Assembly: GCF_001277195.1 (NCBI RefSeq)
Contig: NZ_CP012268.1
Coordinates: 1,922,001 to 1,986,000 of the forward strand
DNA from: Cronobacter muytjensii ATCC 51329
GTDB taxonomy: Bacteria; Pseudomonadota; Gammaproteobacteria; Enterobacterales; Enterobacteriaceae
Direction: 5' to 3'
Length of the DNA: 64,000 bases
In this document: one piece after another, positions 32,442-42,428 of the stretch
Position numbering within the stretch: position 1 is the first letter of the stretch
Layout: each line of letters begins with the position of its first letter
Notes under the pieces: model-generated
Told to the model about the DNA's origin: nothing
Database searches by the model: none
The model's input: only the letters and a program-made list of their open reading frames with translations
Program-made: the position numbers and the translations under genes

Positions 32442-33854
32442 GTGGCAAAAATTCTATTGCGCAGTGGCGACCTCGATGACTTCCAGTCTGTAGGCGAAAA
32501 TGGTCAGGCGGTTTTCGAGTCTGCGCTGCAAATCCGTGAAACGCTTCGCCTGCGCAAGCAGCCGCTGGTGGAGTCTCTGGCTATCCCGCAACTCAATGAA
32601 GAGGGTGACCGCGTGGACTGGTATTCACCGGTCAGCGGCAAGGTCATGGGCTGGGCCTCCGCCAGCCACGAAGAGCGCGAGCGCGCCCTGCGCTTTCTGG
32701 AAAGCGCCCTCTCTGGCGCCCGCGCGCTGAGCAAGCGCTGCCTGGGGTCGGAAAAAACCGCCCAGCAGCTTTTTGGCGCGCTGCTGGCAAAGGCCGTGCA
32801 GTTTCCCGGCGCGAATTTCCTTTATCTGGTGGACGGCAAGCCGGTTATCACCTTCTGGGGCTTCGTTAACTTAAACCAGGGCGCGCGTGACGACGTGCTG
32901 GACTGCCTGCGCGAAGCCGAGCCTGTCGAGCCGGAAATCATCATGACGCCGCAGGACGAGCCGGAGCCGGAACCCGCGCCGGTCATGATGAACGAGCCGG
33001 ACGCGCCGCTGCTGGCCGTACCGCCTGCCGCGCCTCTGCCCACGCCCGTCGCCCCCCCTGCGCCAGCCGTGCCGGTGCCGACTCAGGCCGCCGTGCTCGC
33101 GGCCTACGCCGCAGACGCCGGGGCTGTGCCGCAGCCTGAAGACACCGCGCCAGTAGCCGCCCCGACCGCCGCCCCTGCCCGCCGCTCGCGTATTCCGCTC
33201 TGGACATGGCCGCTCGCGGCCGCCGTGGTGGTTGGCGCCATCGCCGCCCCGCTCACCTGGTACACGTTGCAACAAAAAACCGTCCCTGCGCCCTCCGTTT
33301 CGGTCGAGCAGATCAAGGCGCTGGAAATTGCGCCCGCGCCCGTGAAATCGGTGGATGCTCCGGCGGTTGCCCCTGTCGCGCCCGTGACCTCGCTGCCGCT
33401 CGCCGCCGCCCAGGTCACACCGCCCGCGCCGGTGGCTGAAGAGAAGCCTGTCGCGCCTGCGCCGGTCGATAAAAATGCGCTGGTGATGGACGCCAGTCAG
33501 GTGAAAGCGGGCACGACCCGTTTCCTTAACGGCACCTGGCGTCTCAGCATCGGCAGCCCCGACCCGATTACCGGCAAGGCGACCTCGATGCGTATTGATA
33601 TGAAAAGCAACAAAGGCAGCGCCCGCGTGACGCTTGGCGACAATGTTGTCTGTCGCGCCGATCTTTTCTCCGGACTGCACCAGTCCGGCGAGCTGATGAT
33701 TAAGACTCGCGGCAAAGCCCGCTGCAGCGACGGCTCTCGCTACCCGATGCCGGAAATTTCCTGCAAAGCGGGCCCGAATGACGTTGCCGAATGTACCGGT
33801 CGCTATGATGAAAAGACCGTTCTGCCCCTGACCATGAAGAAAGTGAGCGCCTGA
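32442..33854 (+). CDS. srfA: SrfA-family membrane protein
   Basis: A 470-residue bitopic membrane protein, first of the srfABC operon (named in Salmonella as SsrB-regulated factors). The start is GTG, with a weak GAGAGA upstream. The N-terminal 160 residues look globular and cytoplasmic. A Pro/Ala/Glu-rich linker runs to about 245, then one hydrophobic segment (WTWPLAAAVVVGAIAAPLTWYTL, about 250-272) and a second Pro/Ala linker. A C-terminal domain of about 120 residues contains four to five Cys (NVVCRAD, KARCSDG, ISCKAG, AECTGRY), consistent with disulphides in the periplasm. The biochemical role is unknown; topology suggests it couples the cytoplasmic SrfB/SrfC to the envelope. Confidence 0.85.
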   Translation: MAKILLRSGDLDDFQSVGENGQAVFESALQIRETLRLRKQPLVESLAIPQLNEEGDRVDWYSPVSGKVMGWASASHEERERALRFLESALSGARALSKRCLGSEKTAQQLFGALLAKAVQFPGANFLYLVDGKPVITFWGFVNLNQGARDDVLDCLREAEPVEPEIIMTPQDEPEPEPAPVMMNEPDAPLLAVPPAAPLPTPVAPPAPAVPVPTQAAVLAAYAADAGAVPQPEDTAPVAAPTAAPARRSRIPLWTWPLAAAVVVGAIAAPLTWYTLQQKTVPAPSVSVEQIKALEIAPAPVKSVDAPAVAPVAPVTSLPLAAAQVTPPAPVAEEKPVAPAPVDKNALVMDASQVKAGTTRFLNGTWRLSIGSPDPITGKATSMRIDMKSNKGSARVTLGDNVVCRADLFSGLHQSGELMIKTRGKARCSDGSRYPMPEISCKAGPNDVAECTGRYDEKTVLPLTMKKVSA

Positions 33855-33857
33855 TTT

Positions 33858-36845
33858 ATGCTGGCAAACCTGTGTGATTACAAACAGAGCGTCACCCTGA
33901 TTGAAAACAGCGGGGTGCAATTTCTTGATTTCGGCCTGACGCCGGTGGAGGCGCCCCACGACGGGCGTTTTGTCCGTAAAACCGCCAACGGGCCGCTGCT
34001 GCGCCTCGATTACGATATCGCTTCCGGCAAGTTCACTCTGCCTGCCCGCCACGGCGGGCAGCCGGAAGTGGTGAAACCGGAAAGCAGCGTCGCACTGAGC
34101 CAGTCGCTCGCGATGATGGATGGCGTCTGGCTGCCGCTGCCGGTGCTGCGCTTCAACCCGCCGCGCACGTTCGTGCAGGGGCCGGATAACTGGGCCCGCG
34201 TGCAGATCCGCAAGCTCAGCGAGCCGGACAGCGCGGGCAATACTCACCGCGTCACCCTCGCCTTCGACACCCAGATCCAGCAGGACGAAGGCGCGGCCTC
34301 CCAGCTTGCGCCGGTAGAAAACGATGTCCGCAACGGCACGCGTTTCGCGCTCGCCTGGCGCGATGACGAAGTGGCGGATTTCCTCGACCAGACCTGGGTC
34401 GACGGCTGGCTGCGTGAGGCGTTTACGCAGTTTGCAGGCGCTCAGGAAGCGCGCAGCGAACAGGAGATCCAGCGCGCGCTGAAGGTGTTTGAGTATCAGG
34501 CTCACTGGCTGAACGTGATGTCGCTGCTCGGCAATCAGTTGAACGTGCCGGAGATGAAAATCGTTACCGGCACCCTGAGTTCGCCTGCGGTCGCGGTGGA
34601 TCTCATCCTGGACGTCGGCAACACTCACACCTGCGGCGTGATAATTGAAGATCACGGCGAGGCCAACGACGGCCTGCGCCAGACCATGGAGCTGCAGGTG
34701 CGCTCGCTGAGCGAGCCGCAGTTTATGAACGCCCTGATGTTCACCAGCCGCCTCGCGTTCGCCGAAGCGCGCTTTGGTAAGCAGCATTTTTCGGTAGAGA
34801 GCGGTCGTGACGAAGCGTTTGTCTGGCCTTCCATCGTGCGCGTCGGCGACGAAGCCCGCAAACTGGCGATGCAGCGTCTTGGCACCGAAGGCAACAGCGG
34901 CATCTCCAGCCCGCGCCGTTACCTGTGGGATGAAACCCCGGCGGCGCAGGAGTGGCGTTTTAACCTGATGACACCGAAAACCCAGCGTGAGCCGCTCGCG
35001 ACCGCAGGCCCGCTGATGAACCTGATGAACGACGATGGCGAACCGCTCTGGCAGTTGCCGCCGGAGGAACGTTTGCCGGTATTTTCCCCGCAGTACAGCC
35101 GCAGCTCGCTGATGACCCATATGCTGTGCGAGCTGCTCGCCCAGGCGGTATGTCAGATTAACAGCGTCGCCAGCCGTCTGCGCATGGGCAATGCCAGCTC
35201 GCCGCGCCAGTTGCGCCAGCTGATCCTGACGCTCCCCTCGGCGATGCCGAAACAGGAGCGCGAGATTTTTCGCCGCCGTATGCAGGAGGCCATCGCGCTG
35301 GTCTGGAAAGCGCTGGGCTGGCACCCGCATGATGACGACTTTAGCGTCGAAAAAGGCCAGCGCCAGAGCCGCGTACCGGTGCCGGAAATCCAGATGGAGT
35401 GGGACGAAGCCAGCTGTGGCCAGCTGGTGTGGCTCTATAACGAAGCGATGGTGCACTTCGCAGGCCAGACCGAGCGCTTTTTCGCAAGCCTTGCCCGTCC
35501 GGATCGCGAAACGCCGCCTGGCGCCACACCGGGCCGTCAGCTGCGCGTCGCCTCGATAGATATCGGCGGCGGCACCACCGATATGGCGATTGCCGAGTTT
35601 CAGCTGGATGACGGCGTCGGCAGTAACGTAAAAATCAGCCCGACGCTGCTGTTCCGCGAAGGGTTTAAAGTGGCGGGCGATGACATTCTGCTGGACGTTA
35701 TCCAGCGCTGCGTACTGCCTGCGTTGCAGGAACACCTGCAAAAAGCGGGCGTCGCCGACGCCGCGACGCTGATGTCCACGCTGTTCGGTGATTCCGGACG
35801 CATGGACACGCAAGCGATTTTGCGCCAGCAGACCGCGCTGCAACTGTTTATGCCGCTGGGGCACGCGGTGCTTTCGGCATGGGAAAACAGCGATCCGGCC
35901 GATCCGCAAAGCGGCCTCTACACCACGTTTGGCGAGATGCTGAAACAACCGCCGACCCGCAATGTGCATAATTATCTTCATCAGGCTATCGAACACGCGC
36001 TGCCGGCAGGCAGCCCGGCGTTTAACGTGCTGGACGTTCCGCTGCAGGTGAGCTTCAGCGAGCTGGAAGAGGCGCTGCATGCCGGTAAATTCAGCATCTG
36101 CGCGCCCATCCAGGCGCTGTGCGAAGCCATCTCTTACTACTGCTGCGACGTGCTGCTGATAACGGGCCGTCCGGGCTGTCTGCCGGGCTTGCAGTCGCTT
36201 ATCCGCCTGCTCCAGCCGGTGCCGGTCAGCCGTATGGTCTGGCTTGATAACTATGAAGTGCATGAATGGTATCCCTTCAGTCAGCACCGCCGTGTCGGAA
36301 ACCCGAAATCCACCGCCGCCGTCGGCGCGATGCTCTGCAGCCTGGCGCTCGACCTGCGCCTGCCGCGCTTTAACTTTAAAGCGGCGGATATCGGCGCTTA
36401 TTCCACCGTGCGCTACCTCGGCGTGCTGGATAATGTGGTGAACACGCTGCGCGACGAAAACGTCTGGTATCGCGATATTGACCTCGACGCCCCGGGCGCG
36501 AAGCTCGACGCACGCTTGCATTTCCCGCTGCGCGGCAATGTCACGCTCGGCTTTCGTCAGCTGGATAACGCCCGCTGGCCCGCCACGCCGCTCTATACGC
36601 TCTCGGTCAACTCGCCGGAGCTTGCTAAAGCCATCGCCGGCGACGGCGTGCTCAACGTGCGTCTGCAGCTGACCGGCGGCGGCAAGCATCAGGCACCGGA
36701 AGGCTTTACCCTTAGCGAAGCCTGGCTTTCCGACGGCACCCGCGTGCCGCCTGAGCAGGTCACGTTTAAACTTAATACTCTGGCTGACCGCCGCAGTTCC
36801 GGCAGCCATTACTGGATCGACAGCGGGAGCGTTTATCTGAAATGA
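33858..36845 (+). CDS. srfB: SrfB-family protein with actin/Hsp70-like nucleotide motifs
   Basis: A 995-residue cytoplasmic protein of the SrfB family. Two phosphate-binding signatures of the actin/Hsp70/sugar-kinase fold are visible: LILDVGNTHTCGVIIE near 248-263 and ASIDIGGGTTDMAI near 564-577. Between them lie about 300 residues and after them a long C-terminal region (about 400 residues) with SRMVWLDNYEVHEWYP. No signal peptide or membrane segment is seen. The start is four bases after the srfA stop, and the end overlaps srfC as ATGA. The fold suggests ATP-driven conformational change or filament formation, which has not been shown here. Confidence 0.88.
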   Translation: MLANLCDYKQSVTLIENSGVQFLDFGLTPVEAPHDGRFVRKTANGPLLRLDYDIASGKFTLPARHGGQPEVVKPESSVALSQSLAMMDGVWLPLPVLRFNPPRTFVQGPDNWARVQIRKLSEPDSAGNTHRVTLAFDTQIQQDEGAASQLAPVENDVRNGTRFALAWRDDEVADFLDQTWVDGWLREAFTQFAGAQEARSEQEIQRALKVFEYQAHWLNVMSLLGNQLNVPEMKIVTGTLSSPAVAVDLILDVGNTHTCGVIIEDHGEANDGLRQTMELQVRSLSEPQFMNALMFTSRLAFAEARFGKQHFSVESGRDEAFVWPSIVRVGDEARKLAMQRLGTEGNSGISSPRRYLWDETPAAQEWRFNLMTPKTQREPLATAGPLMNLMNDDGEPLWQLPPEERLPVFSPQYSRSSLMTHMLCELLAQAVCQINSVASRLRMGNASSPRQLRQLILTLPSAMPKQEREIFRRRMQEAIALVWKALGWHPHDDDFSVEKGQRQSRVPVPEIQMEWDEASCGQLVWLYNEAMVHFAGQTERFFASLARPDRETPPGATPGRQLRVASIDIGGGTTDMAIAEFQLDDGVGSNVKISPTLLFREGFKVAGDDILLDVIQRCVLPALQEHLQKAGVADAATLMSTLFGDSGRMDTQAILRQQTALQLFMPLGHAVLSAWENSDPADPQSGLYTTFGEMLKQPPTRNVHNYLHQAIEHALPAGSPAFNVLDVPLQVSFSELEEALHAGKFSICAPIQALCEAISYYCCDVLLITGRPGCLPGLQSLIRLLQPVPVSRMVWLDNYEVHEWYPFSQHRRVGNPKSTAAVGAMLCSLALDLRLPRFNFKAADIGAYSTVRYLGVLDNVVNTLRDENVWYRDIDLDAPGAKLDARLHFPLRGNVTLGFRQLDNARWPATPLYTLSVNSPELAKAIAGDGVLNVRLQLTGGGKHQAPEGFTLSEAWLSDGTRVPPEQVTFKLNTLADRRSSGSHYWIDSGSVYLK

Positions 36846-39040
36846 CTGTTTCTACCCTCATTAACCAGACAATCACGACGCCTGCCGCCCTGACCCAATG
36901 GGTCGAGAAGACCCGTGAACATGCGCCGCTGCTGGATGAAGAAGCAGGCCCCCTTCTGGCGCGTCTGAGCGCGCTTCATGCTCAGGCGCAGACGCTGAAC
37001 GCGCTGGCGGGCGAACCGCGCACGCTCGGCATTTACGGCCACTCGCAGGCGGGCAAAGCGCACCTGCTGGCGACGCTCGCCAATGGCTCGCAGGGTCAGG
37101 TGGCCGTAGCACCTGGCGATAAACATCTCGACTGGCTGACCCATATCAACCCTGGCCACAGCGCGACGGCGATGGCCGTTCGCTTCACCCGCACGCCGCA
37201 GACGCTGCCGGAAGAGTTTCCGCTGCGCCTGCGTCTGTTCAGCGAGGCGGAACTGGTACAAATTTTCCTCGCGCACTATCAGACCAGCGGCCAAGCGCGC
37301 GCCGTGAGCGAAGAGGAGCTGCGCCAGCGTTTAGCGCAGTTGCAGACGCTCGGCCAGCCCCAGCCGCACCCGGCCATCAGCGCGCCGGATGTCATGACGC
37401 TCGCCGCCCGCTGGCGTGAACTGACGCCCGCGCGCCAGCGCACGCTTGGCGATGACGCGTGGCACCAGATGGCGCAACTGCTACCCGCCCTGAACCTCAC
37501 CGAGCGCGTGCGCCTGTACGCGCTGCTGTGGGGAGATATTGCCGAGCTGACGCAGCAGTTCGTCATGCTCGCCGAAGGGCTGCTTCTGCTCGGGCACGCC
37601 CGCGAAGTGGCCGCCCCGCTGAGCCTGCTGGTGGACAATTTTTCCCTGCCGGTGGAAGGCTTTCTTCTCCCGGCAGGCTCCGGCGAGGAGGCGCTGCCCG
37701 ATGAAGTGCTGGTCCGCGCGCTCGAACAGCAGCAGTTGCAGGGGATGGTCAGCGTGCCGCTGACAACGCTGACGCTGCTGTGCGCCGAACTGACCTTGCC
37801 GCTCGCCACGCCGTCGGTGCCGGAAGGCGTCGACCTGCTGGATATCCCCGGCGCGACCTATAGTCAGCAGGAGAGCCTGAACGCCAGCAAAATCGCGTTT
37901 CTGCTCGACTACTACCGCCAGCATCAACAGCCGGACGTGCTGATGGTCTGTAATGCCGTCCAGAGCCGCGCGGATATCGCGCCGGTCGCGCGCACGCTGC
38001 TGCGCTGGGTGAACGCCACGCAGCCAGCCTCTCCGGACGCGCTGCCGGGCCTGGTGTGGGCGATTACGCCGCACGACGCCCGTTTTCTCGACGGCCAGCA
38101 CCTTGATGAAGGCGTGCAGCGTCTGCTCGGCAAGCCGGGCCACACCTGGGGCACGCTGCAGGCGCTCGATGGCCGCAACCTGCAACGCCTGACCGAATGG
38201 TTATCGCAGGCGCTGAGCGAAAACAGCCGCGCGCGCCGTCTGACGCTGCTTAACGCGAGCGCGCAGGCGCAACCCGTCCTGCTTTTCAGCCGTTATCTGG
38301 CGCCGCTTACCGCCGATGAAGCCACACTGCGTGCCACCGCCGAAAACGGCGTGCGTACGTTGCAGCGTCAGGCCGCGCGTCACGGCGATCTGCTTCAGGC
38401 GCTGTTACCGGACCCGGCCGCGCTGCAGGCGCTGTGTGAAACCGAAGAACGCCGCGAAGAGACGCCCCAGGGGCTGTTCAGCGCTGAGATCGACCTCTTT
38501 GGCGAATCGGTCTCCACGCGCCCTGTGGATAACGCCTCCGGCGCGTCGCTGGCCCGCCGCGCGCATCGTTTGTGGGTGAACCATGTGCGCCAGTGGATGC
38601 AGAATGACGACCACGCCGCGCAGCTCGGTATCGACACCGCCACGCTGCACTGGCTCGGCGATACGCTGATCATCGCAAGCTACCGCCTTAACCTGGCTGG
38701 ACGCCTGGAAGCGCTGGCTGCGCACGAAGGCCTCTCCGGCGCGCAACTGCGCGCTGAGCTGGGTAATTTCGTGAGCTGGCTCGGCTTCGAACGCGTGCCG
38801 CAGGCCGAACGCCCGGCAAGCCGCGTTAACCCGAACGAACGTCTGTTCGCCTCGGCCGCAGCGCATGACCAGCGTCTGACGCGTCTTGGCGAGAAACCGG
38901 TGCATGCGGCCACGCGTTATGTCTACGACTGGCTGGTGGCGCTCTATACGCGCGCCATTGAGAACATCGGCTACGAGCATCCGCTCGATATCAAACCCGC
39001 CGACCGTAAAGCGCTGGCGAAAATCATCGGCCTTCGCTGA
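36842..39040 (+). CDS. srfC: SrfC-family P-loop protein (putative virulence factor family)
   Basis: A 732-residue cytoplasmic protein of the SrfC family. A P-loop is visible as GIYGHSQAGKAHLLATL near 62-78, and a possible G3 motif DIPG lies near 333 (LLDIPGATYS), giving the look of a dynamin-like or TRAFAC GTPase. The Ser/Thr that normally follows the P-loop Lys and binds magnesium is Ala here. Most of the rest is helical and Gln/Leu-rich, suggesting coiled or bundle helices. It is the last gene of srfABC, coupled to srfB by an ATGA overlap, and is followed by a strong terminator. Confidence 0.87.
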   Translation: MTVSTLINQTITTPAALTQWVEKTREHAPLLDEEAGPLLARLSALHAQAQTLNALAGEPRTLGIYGHSQAGKAHLLATLANGSQGQVAVAPGDKHLDWLTHINPGHSATAMAVRFTRTPQTLPEEFPLRLRLFSEAELVQIFLAHYQTSGQARAVSEEELRQRLAQLQTLGQPQPHPAISAPDVMTLAARWRELTPARQRTLGDDAWHQMAQLLPALNLTERVRLYALLWGDIAELTQQFVMLAEGLLLLGHAREVAAPLSLLVDNFSLPVEGFLLPAGSGEEALPDEVLVRALEQQQLQGMVSVPLTTLTLLCAELTLPLATPSVPEGVDLLDIPGATYSQQESLNASKIAFLLDYYRQHQQPDVLMVCNAVQSRADIAPVARTLLRWVNATQPASPDALPGLVWAITPHDARFLDGQHLDEGVQRLLGKPGHTWGTLQALDGRNLQRLTEWLSQALSENSRARRLTLLNASAQAQPVLLFSRYLAPLTADEATLRATAENGVRTLQRQAARHGDLLQALLPDPAALQALCETEERREETPQGLFSAEIDLFGESVSTRPVDNASGASLARRAHRLWVNHVRQWMQNDDHAAQLGIDTATLHWLGDTLIIASYRLNLAGRLEALAAHEGLSGAQLRAELGNFVSWLGFERVPQAERPASRVNPNERLFASAAAHDQRLTRLGEKPVHAATRYVYDWLVALYTRAIENIGYEHPLDIKPADRKALAKIIGLR

Positions 39041-39047
39041 TAACCCT

Positions 39048-39073
39048 GCCGGCGCACCCGCGCCGGCGTTTTT
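39048..39073 (+). terminator. Intrinsic terminator of srfABC
   Basis: A perfect 8-bp stem GCCGGCGC/GCGCCGGC with loop ACCC, followed by a run of five T. It overlaps the end of the convergent pectinesterase-family gene. Confidence 0.88.
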
Positions 39074-40274
39074 ATCGCGGTTCTTCCCTGCTCTCCTGCC
39101 GGTTCTGGTATTCCACCAGGCGATTACCGCGTGGGTCGTTACGCGCCCCGCTTCGGCTGGGCGCAAAGGGCCGCCCGGTTGTCGCCGCCGCACCCCATGG
39201 CGCGGCCGAATCAAAACCTGCATCTGTAACGGAATCCCGTATCAGCGCCTGACCATTGGCGGTGCGTCCTGGCTGATACCCGGTCTCGCGCGCGCCGTGA
39301 TCCCATGCCCGGCCAAGCTTCGCGTATAGCGTCTTGCCAAACCCCCTGTCGCTTGTAAACCAGCACTGCTGCGCCAGAAACCCATACGGCACGTTATATG
39401 GCGTAGAGGGAGCCAGTACGAAAGCTTCGCCCGCGCCGCGTGATGAGACGGTGTGGAAGTGAACGCGCTCGAAAACCGCGCTCGCCGAACCAAAGACGTA
39501 ATCGACATCGCCTTCAAGATAACAGTCCGTCACGTGGACGCGACTGATGTGCGACGCCTCGCCCTGCGGCGCGCTGCGGCTGCTAAGCCAGAGCGTATCC
39601 TGACGGCTGATAAGGCGCAGACGTGCAAGCTGCACCCTGTCGCCGTCAGTACGTAGCGCAACAGCCTGATGCGCCGCGCCGTCCACGCTGTCGAGCAGCG
39701 TATTAACGATGCTCAGGTTCGCCAGTTGAACATCGTCACACAGCGCCCGCACGACGGCAGACGCGCCGGTGCCGATTTCCGCCGCGCCTGATTCGGCAAT
39801 ATGCTGATACACCTCCCACGCCGGGTCGCCGGGTTGAAACTCGCCCTGCGCATTCACCGCCGCCTGATAGTGCTGCGGCGTAAAACGCGCATCCAGCGTG
39901 AGTTCAAGGCGCACCTGTTCCGGCGTCTCGCCGGTGCCGTAAATCGTGACGGGAGGAAAATCCGCTGGCAGATACGCCACGCCGCGATAGACGCCCGGCG
40001 CGATGGCTATCCACACCCGCGCGTTGCGCGGCCCTGACGCGACGGCGGCGTTCACGGCCTGCTGCACCGTGCGGTACGGCCCTTTTCGCGCATCGACCTG
40101 CAACACGCGCCCTTCAGGCGGCGGGGTGATGCGCGCCGGGTGCCACGGCCCGTCAGGCGTATGCAGCCAGCCGCCCCGTGCGAAGTAATGTTCCCGCGTG
40201 TAAGCGGCGGCCTCATCGCGGCTTAACATCGGGCGGGTCGACAGCGGTGCGGTTTTCAGCATGGCCTCCGACAT
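39072..40274 (-). CDS. Pectinesterase-family (carbohydrate esterase 8) protein
   Basis: A 400-residue right-handed beta-helix protein of the pectin methylesterase family, similar in type to YbhC/PemB. Catalytic landmarks are QDTLW near 222 (family motif with the oxyanion Gln) and GDVDYVFGSASAVFE near 250 holding the catalytic Asp pair region; the usual LGRPW reads LGRAW near 320. Neither signal peptide nor lipobox is visible at the chosen start, so the protein may be cytoplasmic, unlike PemB. AAGGAG precedes the ATG. The true substrate is uncertain; some family members in enterics act on acyl-CoA or other esters. Confidence 0.85.
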   Translation of the reverse strand: MSEAMLKTAPLSTRPMLSRDEAAAYTREHYFARGGWLHTPDGPWHPARITPPPEGRVLQVDARKGPYRTVQQAVNAAVASGPRNARVWIAIAPGVYRGVAYLPADFPPVTIYGTGETPEQVRLELTLDARFTPQHYQAAVNAQGEFQPGDPAWEVYQHIAESGAAEIGTGASAVVRALCDDVQLANLSIVNTLLDSVDGAAHQAVALRTDGDRVQLARLRLISRQDTLWLSSRSAPQGEASHISRVHVTDCYLEGDVDYVFGSASAVFERVHFHTVSSRGAGEAFVLAPSTPYNVPYGFLAQQCWFTSDRGFGKTLYAKLGRAWDHGARETGYQPGRTANGQALIRDSVTDAGFDSAAPWGAAATTGRPFAPSRSGARNDPRGNRLVEYQNRQESREEPR

Positions 40275-40567
40275 TCTGTTCTCCTTGTTTAATTCAGTTG
40301 CATGGCTTCAGTGGGTTCACTTGAGCGGCTTTGCTTAAACCGCCCGCTTCCCTGCGCCACCCGTGTGCGCCCGGTTGACCGTAAGATGAACAACACAGGA
40401 AAACTGGTTGTTTATACAGTCACAATGCCGATTTTCGAGGGTGCCAGCAAACCGGCGTTGCGATTTTGCGAGATGCCTTCAGAAGTATGAAATCCAGGAA
40501 AAAGCGCAATCGTTTTTTGTTGCCGCTATGCTGAAATAGCGCTGCTCCACCTGACTGAGGAAACGTT
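40275..40567. other. Intergenic region between the pectinesterase-family and CigR-like genes
   Basis: Nearly 300 bases between divergent genes. No coding frame, terminator or recognisable operator was found; it should contain both promoters. Confidence 0.45.
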
Positions 40568-41089
<522 letters not shown>

Positions 41090-41109
41090 TAAACGCGCTC
41101 ACAAACATC

Positions 41110-41136
41110 AGAGCCGGGCAGCCGCCCGGCTCTTTT
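41110..41136 (+). terminator. Intrinsic terminator of the CigR-like gene
   Basis: A perfect 10-bp stem AGAGCCGGGC/GCCCGGCTCT with a four-base loop and a short T run. Confidence 0.85.
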
Positions 41137-42199
41137 ACGGTGCCGGATCAAGCCCCAGCATCCCGCGTACCGCCTCCCGCTCGTGCTGCCCGCCCGCATA
41201 GTTTTCAAAGTTTTGCTCCGAGACTTTGATGATATGTTCGGCGATAAACTTAGCCCCTTCCCGCGCGCCGGTTTCCCCTTCTTTCAGGCAGCATTCCCAC
41301 TCAAGCGTCGCCCAGCCGGGGTAGTCGTACTGCGCGAGCTTGCTGAAAATGGCCGTAAAGTCGATTTGCCCGTCGCCGGGCGAGCGAAAGCGGCCGGGGC
41401 GGTCAATCCACGGCTGATAGCCGCCATAGACGCCGCTGTTTGCCGAGCGGTTGAACTCGGCGTCTTTAACATGAAACGCGCGGATGCGCGGGTGCCAGCG
41501 ATCGATAAAGCCAAGATAATCCATGTGCTGAAGCAGCATGTGGCTCGGATCGTAAAGTATGTGGCAGCGCGGATGGTCGCCGGTAAGCGCGAGAAAACGC
41601 CCGAAGGTCGCGCCATCATGCAGATCTTCGCCGGGGTGAAGCTCAAAACAGAGATCCACGCCCGCCTCGTCAAAGCTTTGCAGAATCGGCAGCCAGCGGC
41701 GCGCCAGTTCGTTAAAGGCCTCTTCCACCAGCACAGGATTGTGCGGCGGCCACGGGTAGAAAAAAGGCTAGGCGAGCGAGCCGGAAAACGTGGCGTGCGC
41801 TGTGAGACTGAGATTTTGCGAGGCCCGCGCCGCCAGCTTGAGCGTGCTGACCGCCCACTGCTGGCGTGCCTTCGGATCGTGACGCACCGTCTCGGGCGCA
41901 AAACCGGCAAAAGCCTTGTCATACGCCGGATGTACGGCTACGAGCTGGCCCTGAAAGTGCGTTGACAGCTCGCTGATTTGCAGCCCGACGTTACCGAGCG
42001 TTTCGCGCACCTCTGCGCAGTAGTCGAGGCTTTCAGCGGCTTTAGCGAGGTCGAAAATGTGCGGCAGATGGGTCGGCAACTGCACCGCTTTATAGCCAAG
42101 CCCCGCCGCCCAGGCCGCCATTGTATCGAGCTGATTAAACGGCGGTCGGTCGCTGATAAATTGCGAGAGGAAAAGAGAAGGTCCTTGTAGCGTTTTCAA
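41135..42199 (-). pseudogene. Sugar phosphate isomerase/epimerase gene interrupted by one amber codon
   Basis: The frame would encode a 354-residue TIM-barrel isomerase/epimerase (xylose-isomerase-like), starting MKTLQGPSLFLSQFI. A TAG at 41768-41770 (codon 144 on this strand) stops it after TAHATFSGSLA. Reading continues in the same frame as PFFYPWPPHNP and the second half keeps metal-ligand motifs such as FELHPGEDLHDG, LYDPSHMLLQ, FHVKDAEF and LEWECC. Homologues normally have Trp at the stop position (LAWPFFYPWP), so one TGG to TAG change explains it. The two fragments would be 143 and about 199 residues; neither should be active alone. Confidence 0.88.
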
Positions 42200-42331
42200 T
42201 ATCGCTCCTTATGCGCCTGCGCGCCTGTTCGCTAAACCAGCGTTAAGCATAGCCTGGCGGCTTATACGCCTGTCTTATGACGCGGACAATATTCATAACC
42301 CCTTGTTTTAGTGAGTGAAAGGCATTTAACC

Positions 42332-42358
42332 TAAATTTATTTCGCGCCAGACCGATAA
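42332..42358 (+). promoter_or_regulatory. Sigma-28 (FliA) promoter of the second chemoreceptor gene
   Basis: TAAATTTA, an 11-base spacer and ACCGATAA match the FliA consensus at 6 of 8 and 7 of 8 positions. The predicted transcript has a leader of about 65 bases. Confidence 0.8.
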
Positions 42359-42428
42359 CCGTCTGGTGGCAATCTTCATTTTCAAAGATGCCGGGTCGTT
42401 GTGTCGCAACTTCACGCAAGGGAACAAC

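Noticed and set aside
32871..36809. A 1312-codon open frame on the minus strand opposite srfA and srfB
   Set aside because: It is antisense to two recognised genes, has low-complexity Arg/His/Ala-rich content, no ribosome binding site and no family resemblance. High GC at third positions explains the lack of stops.
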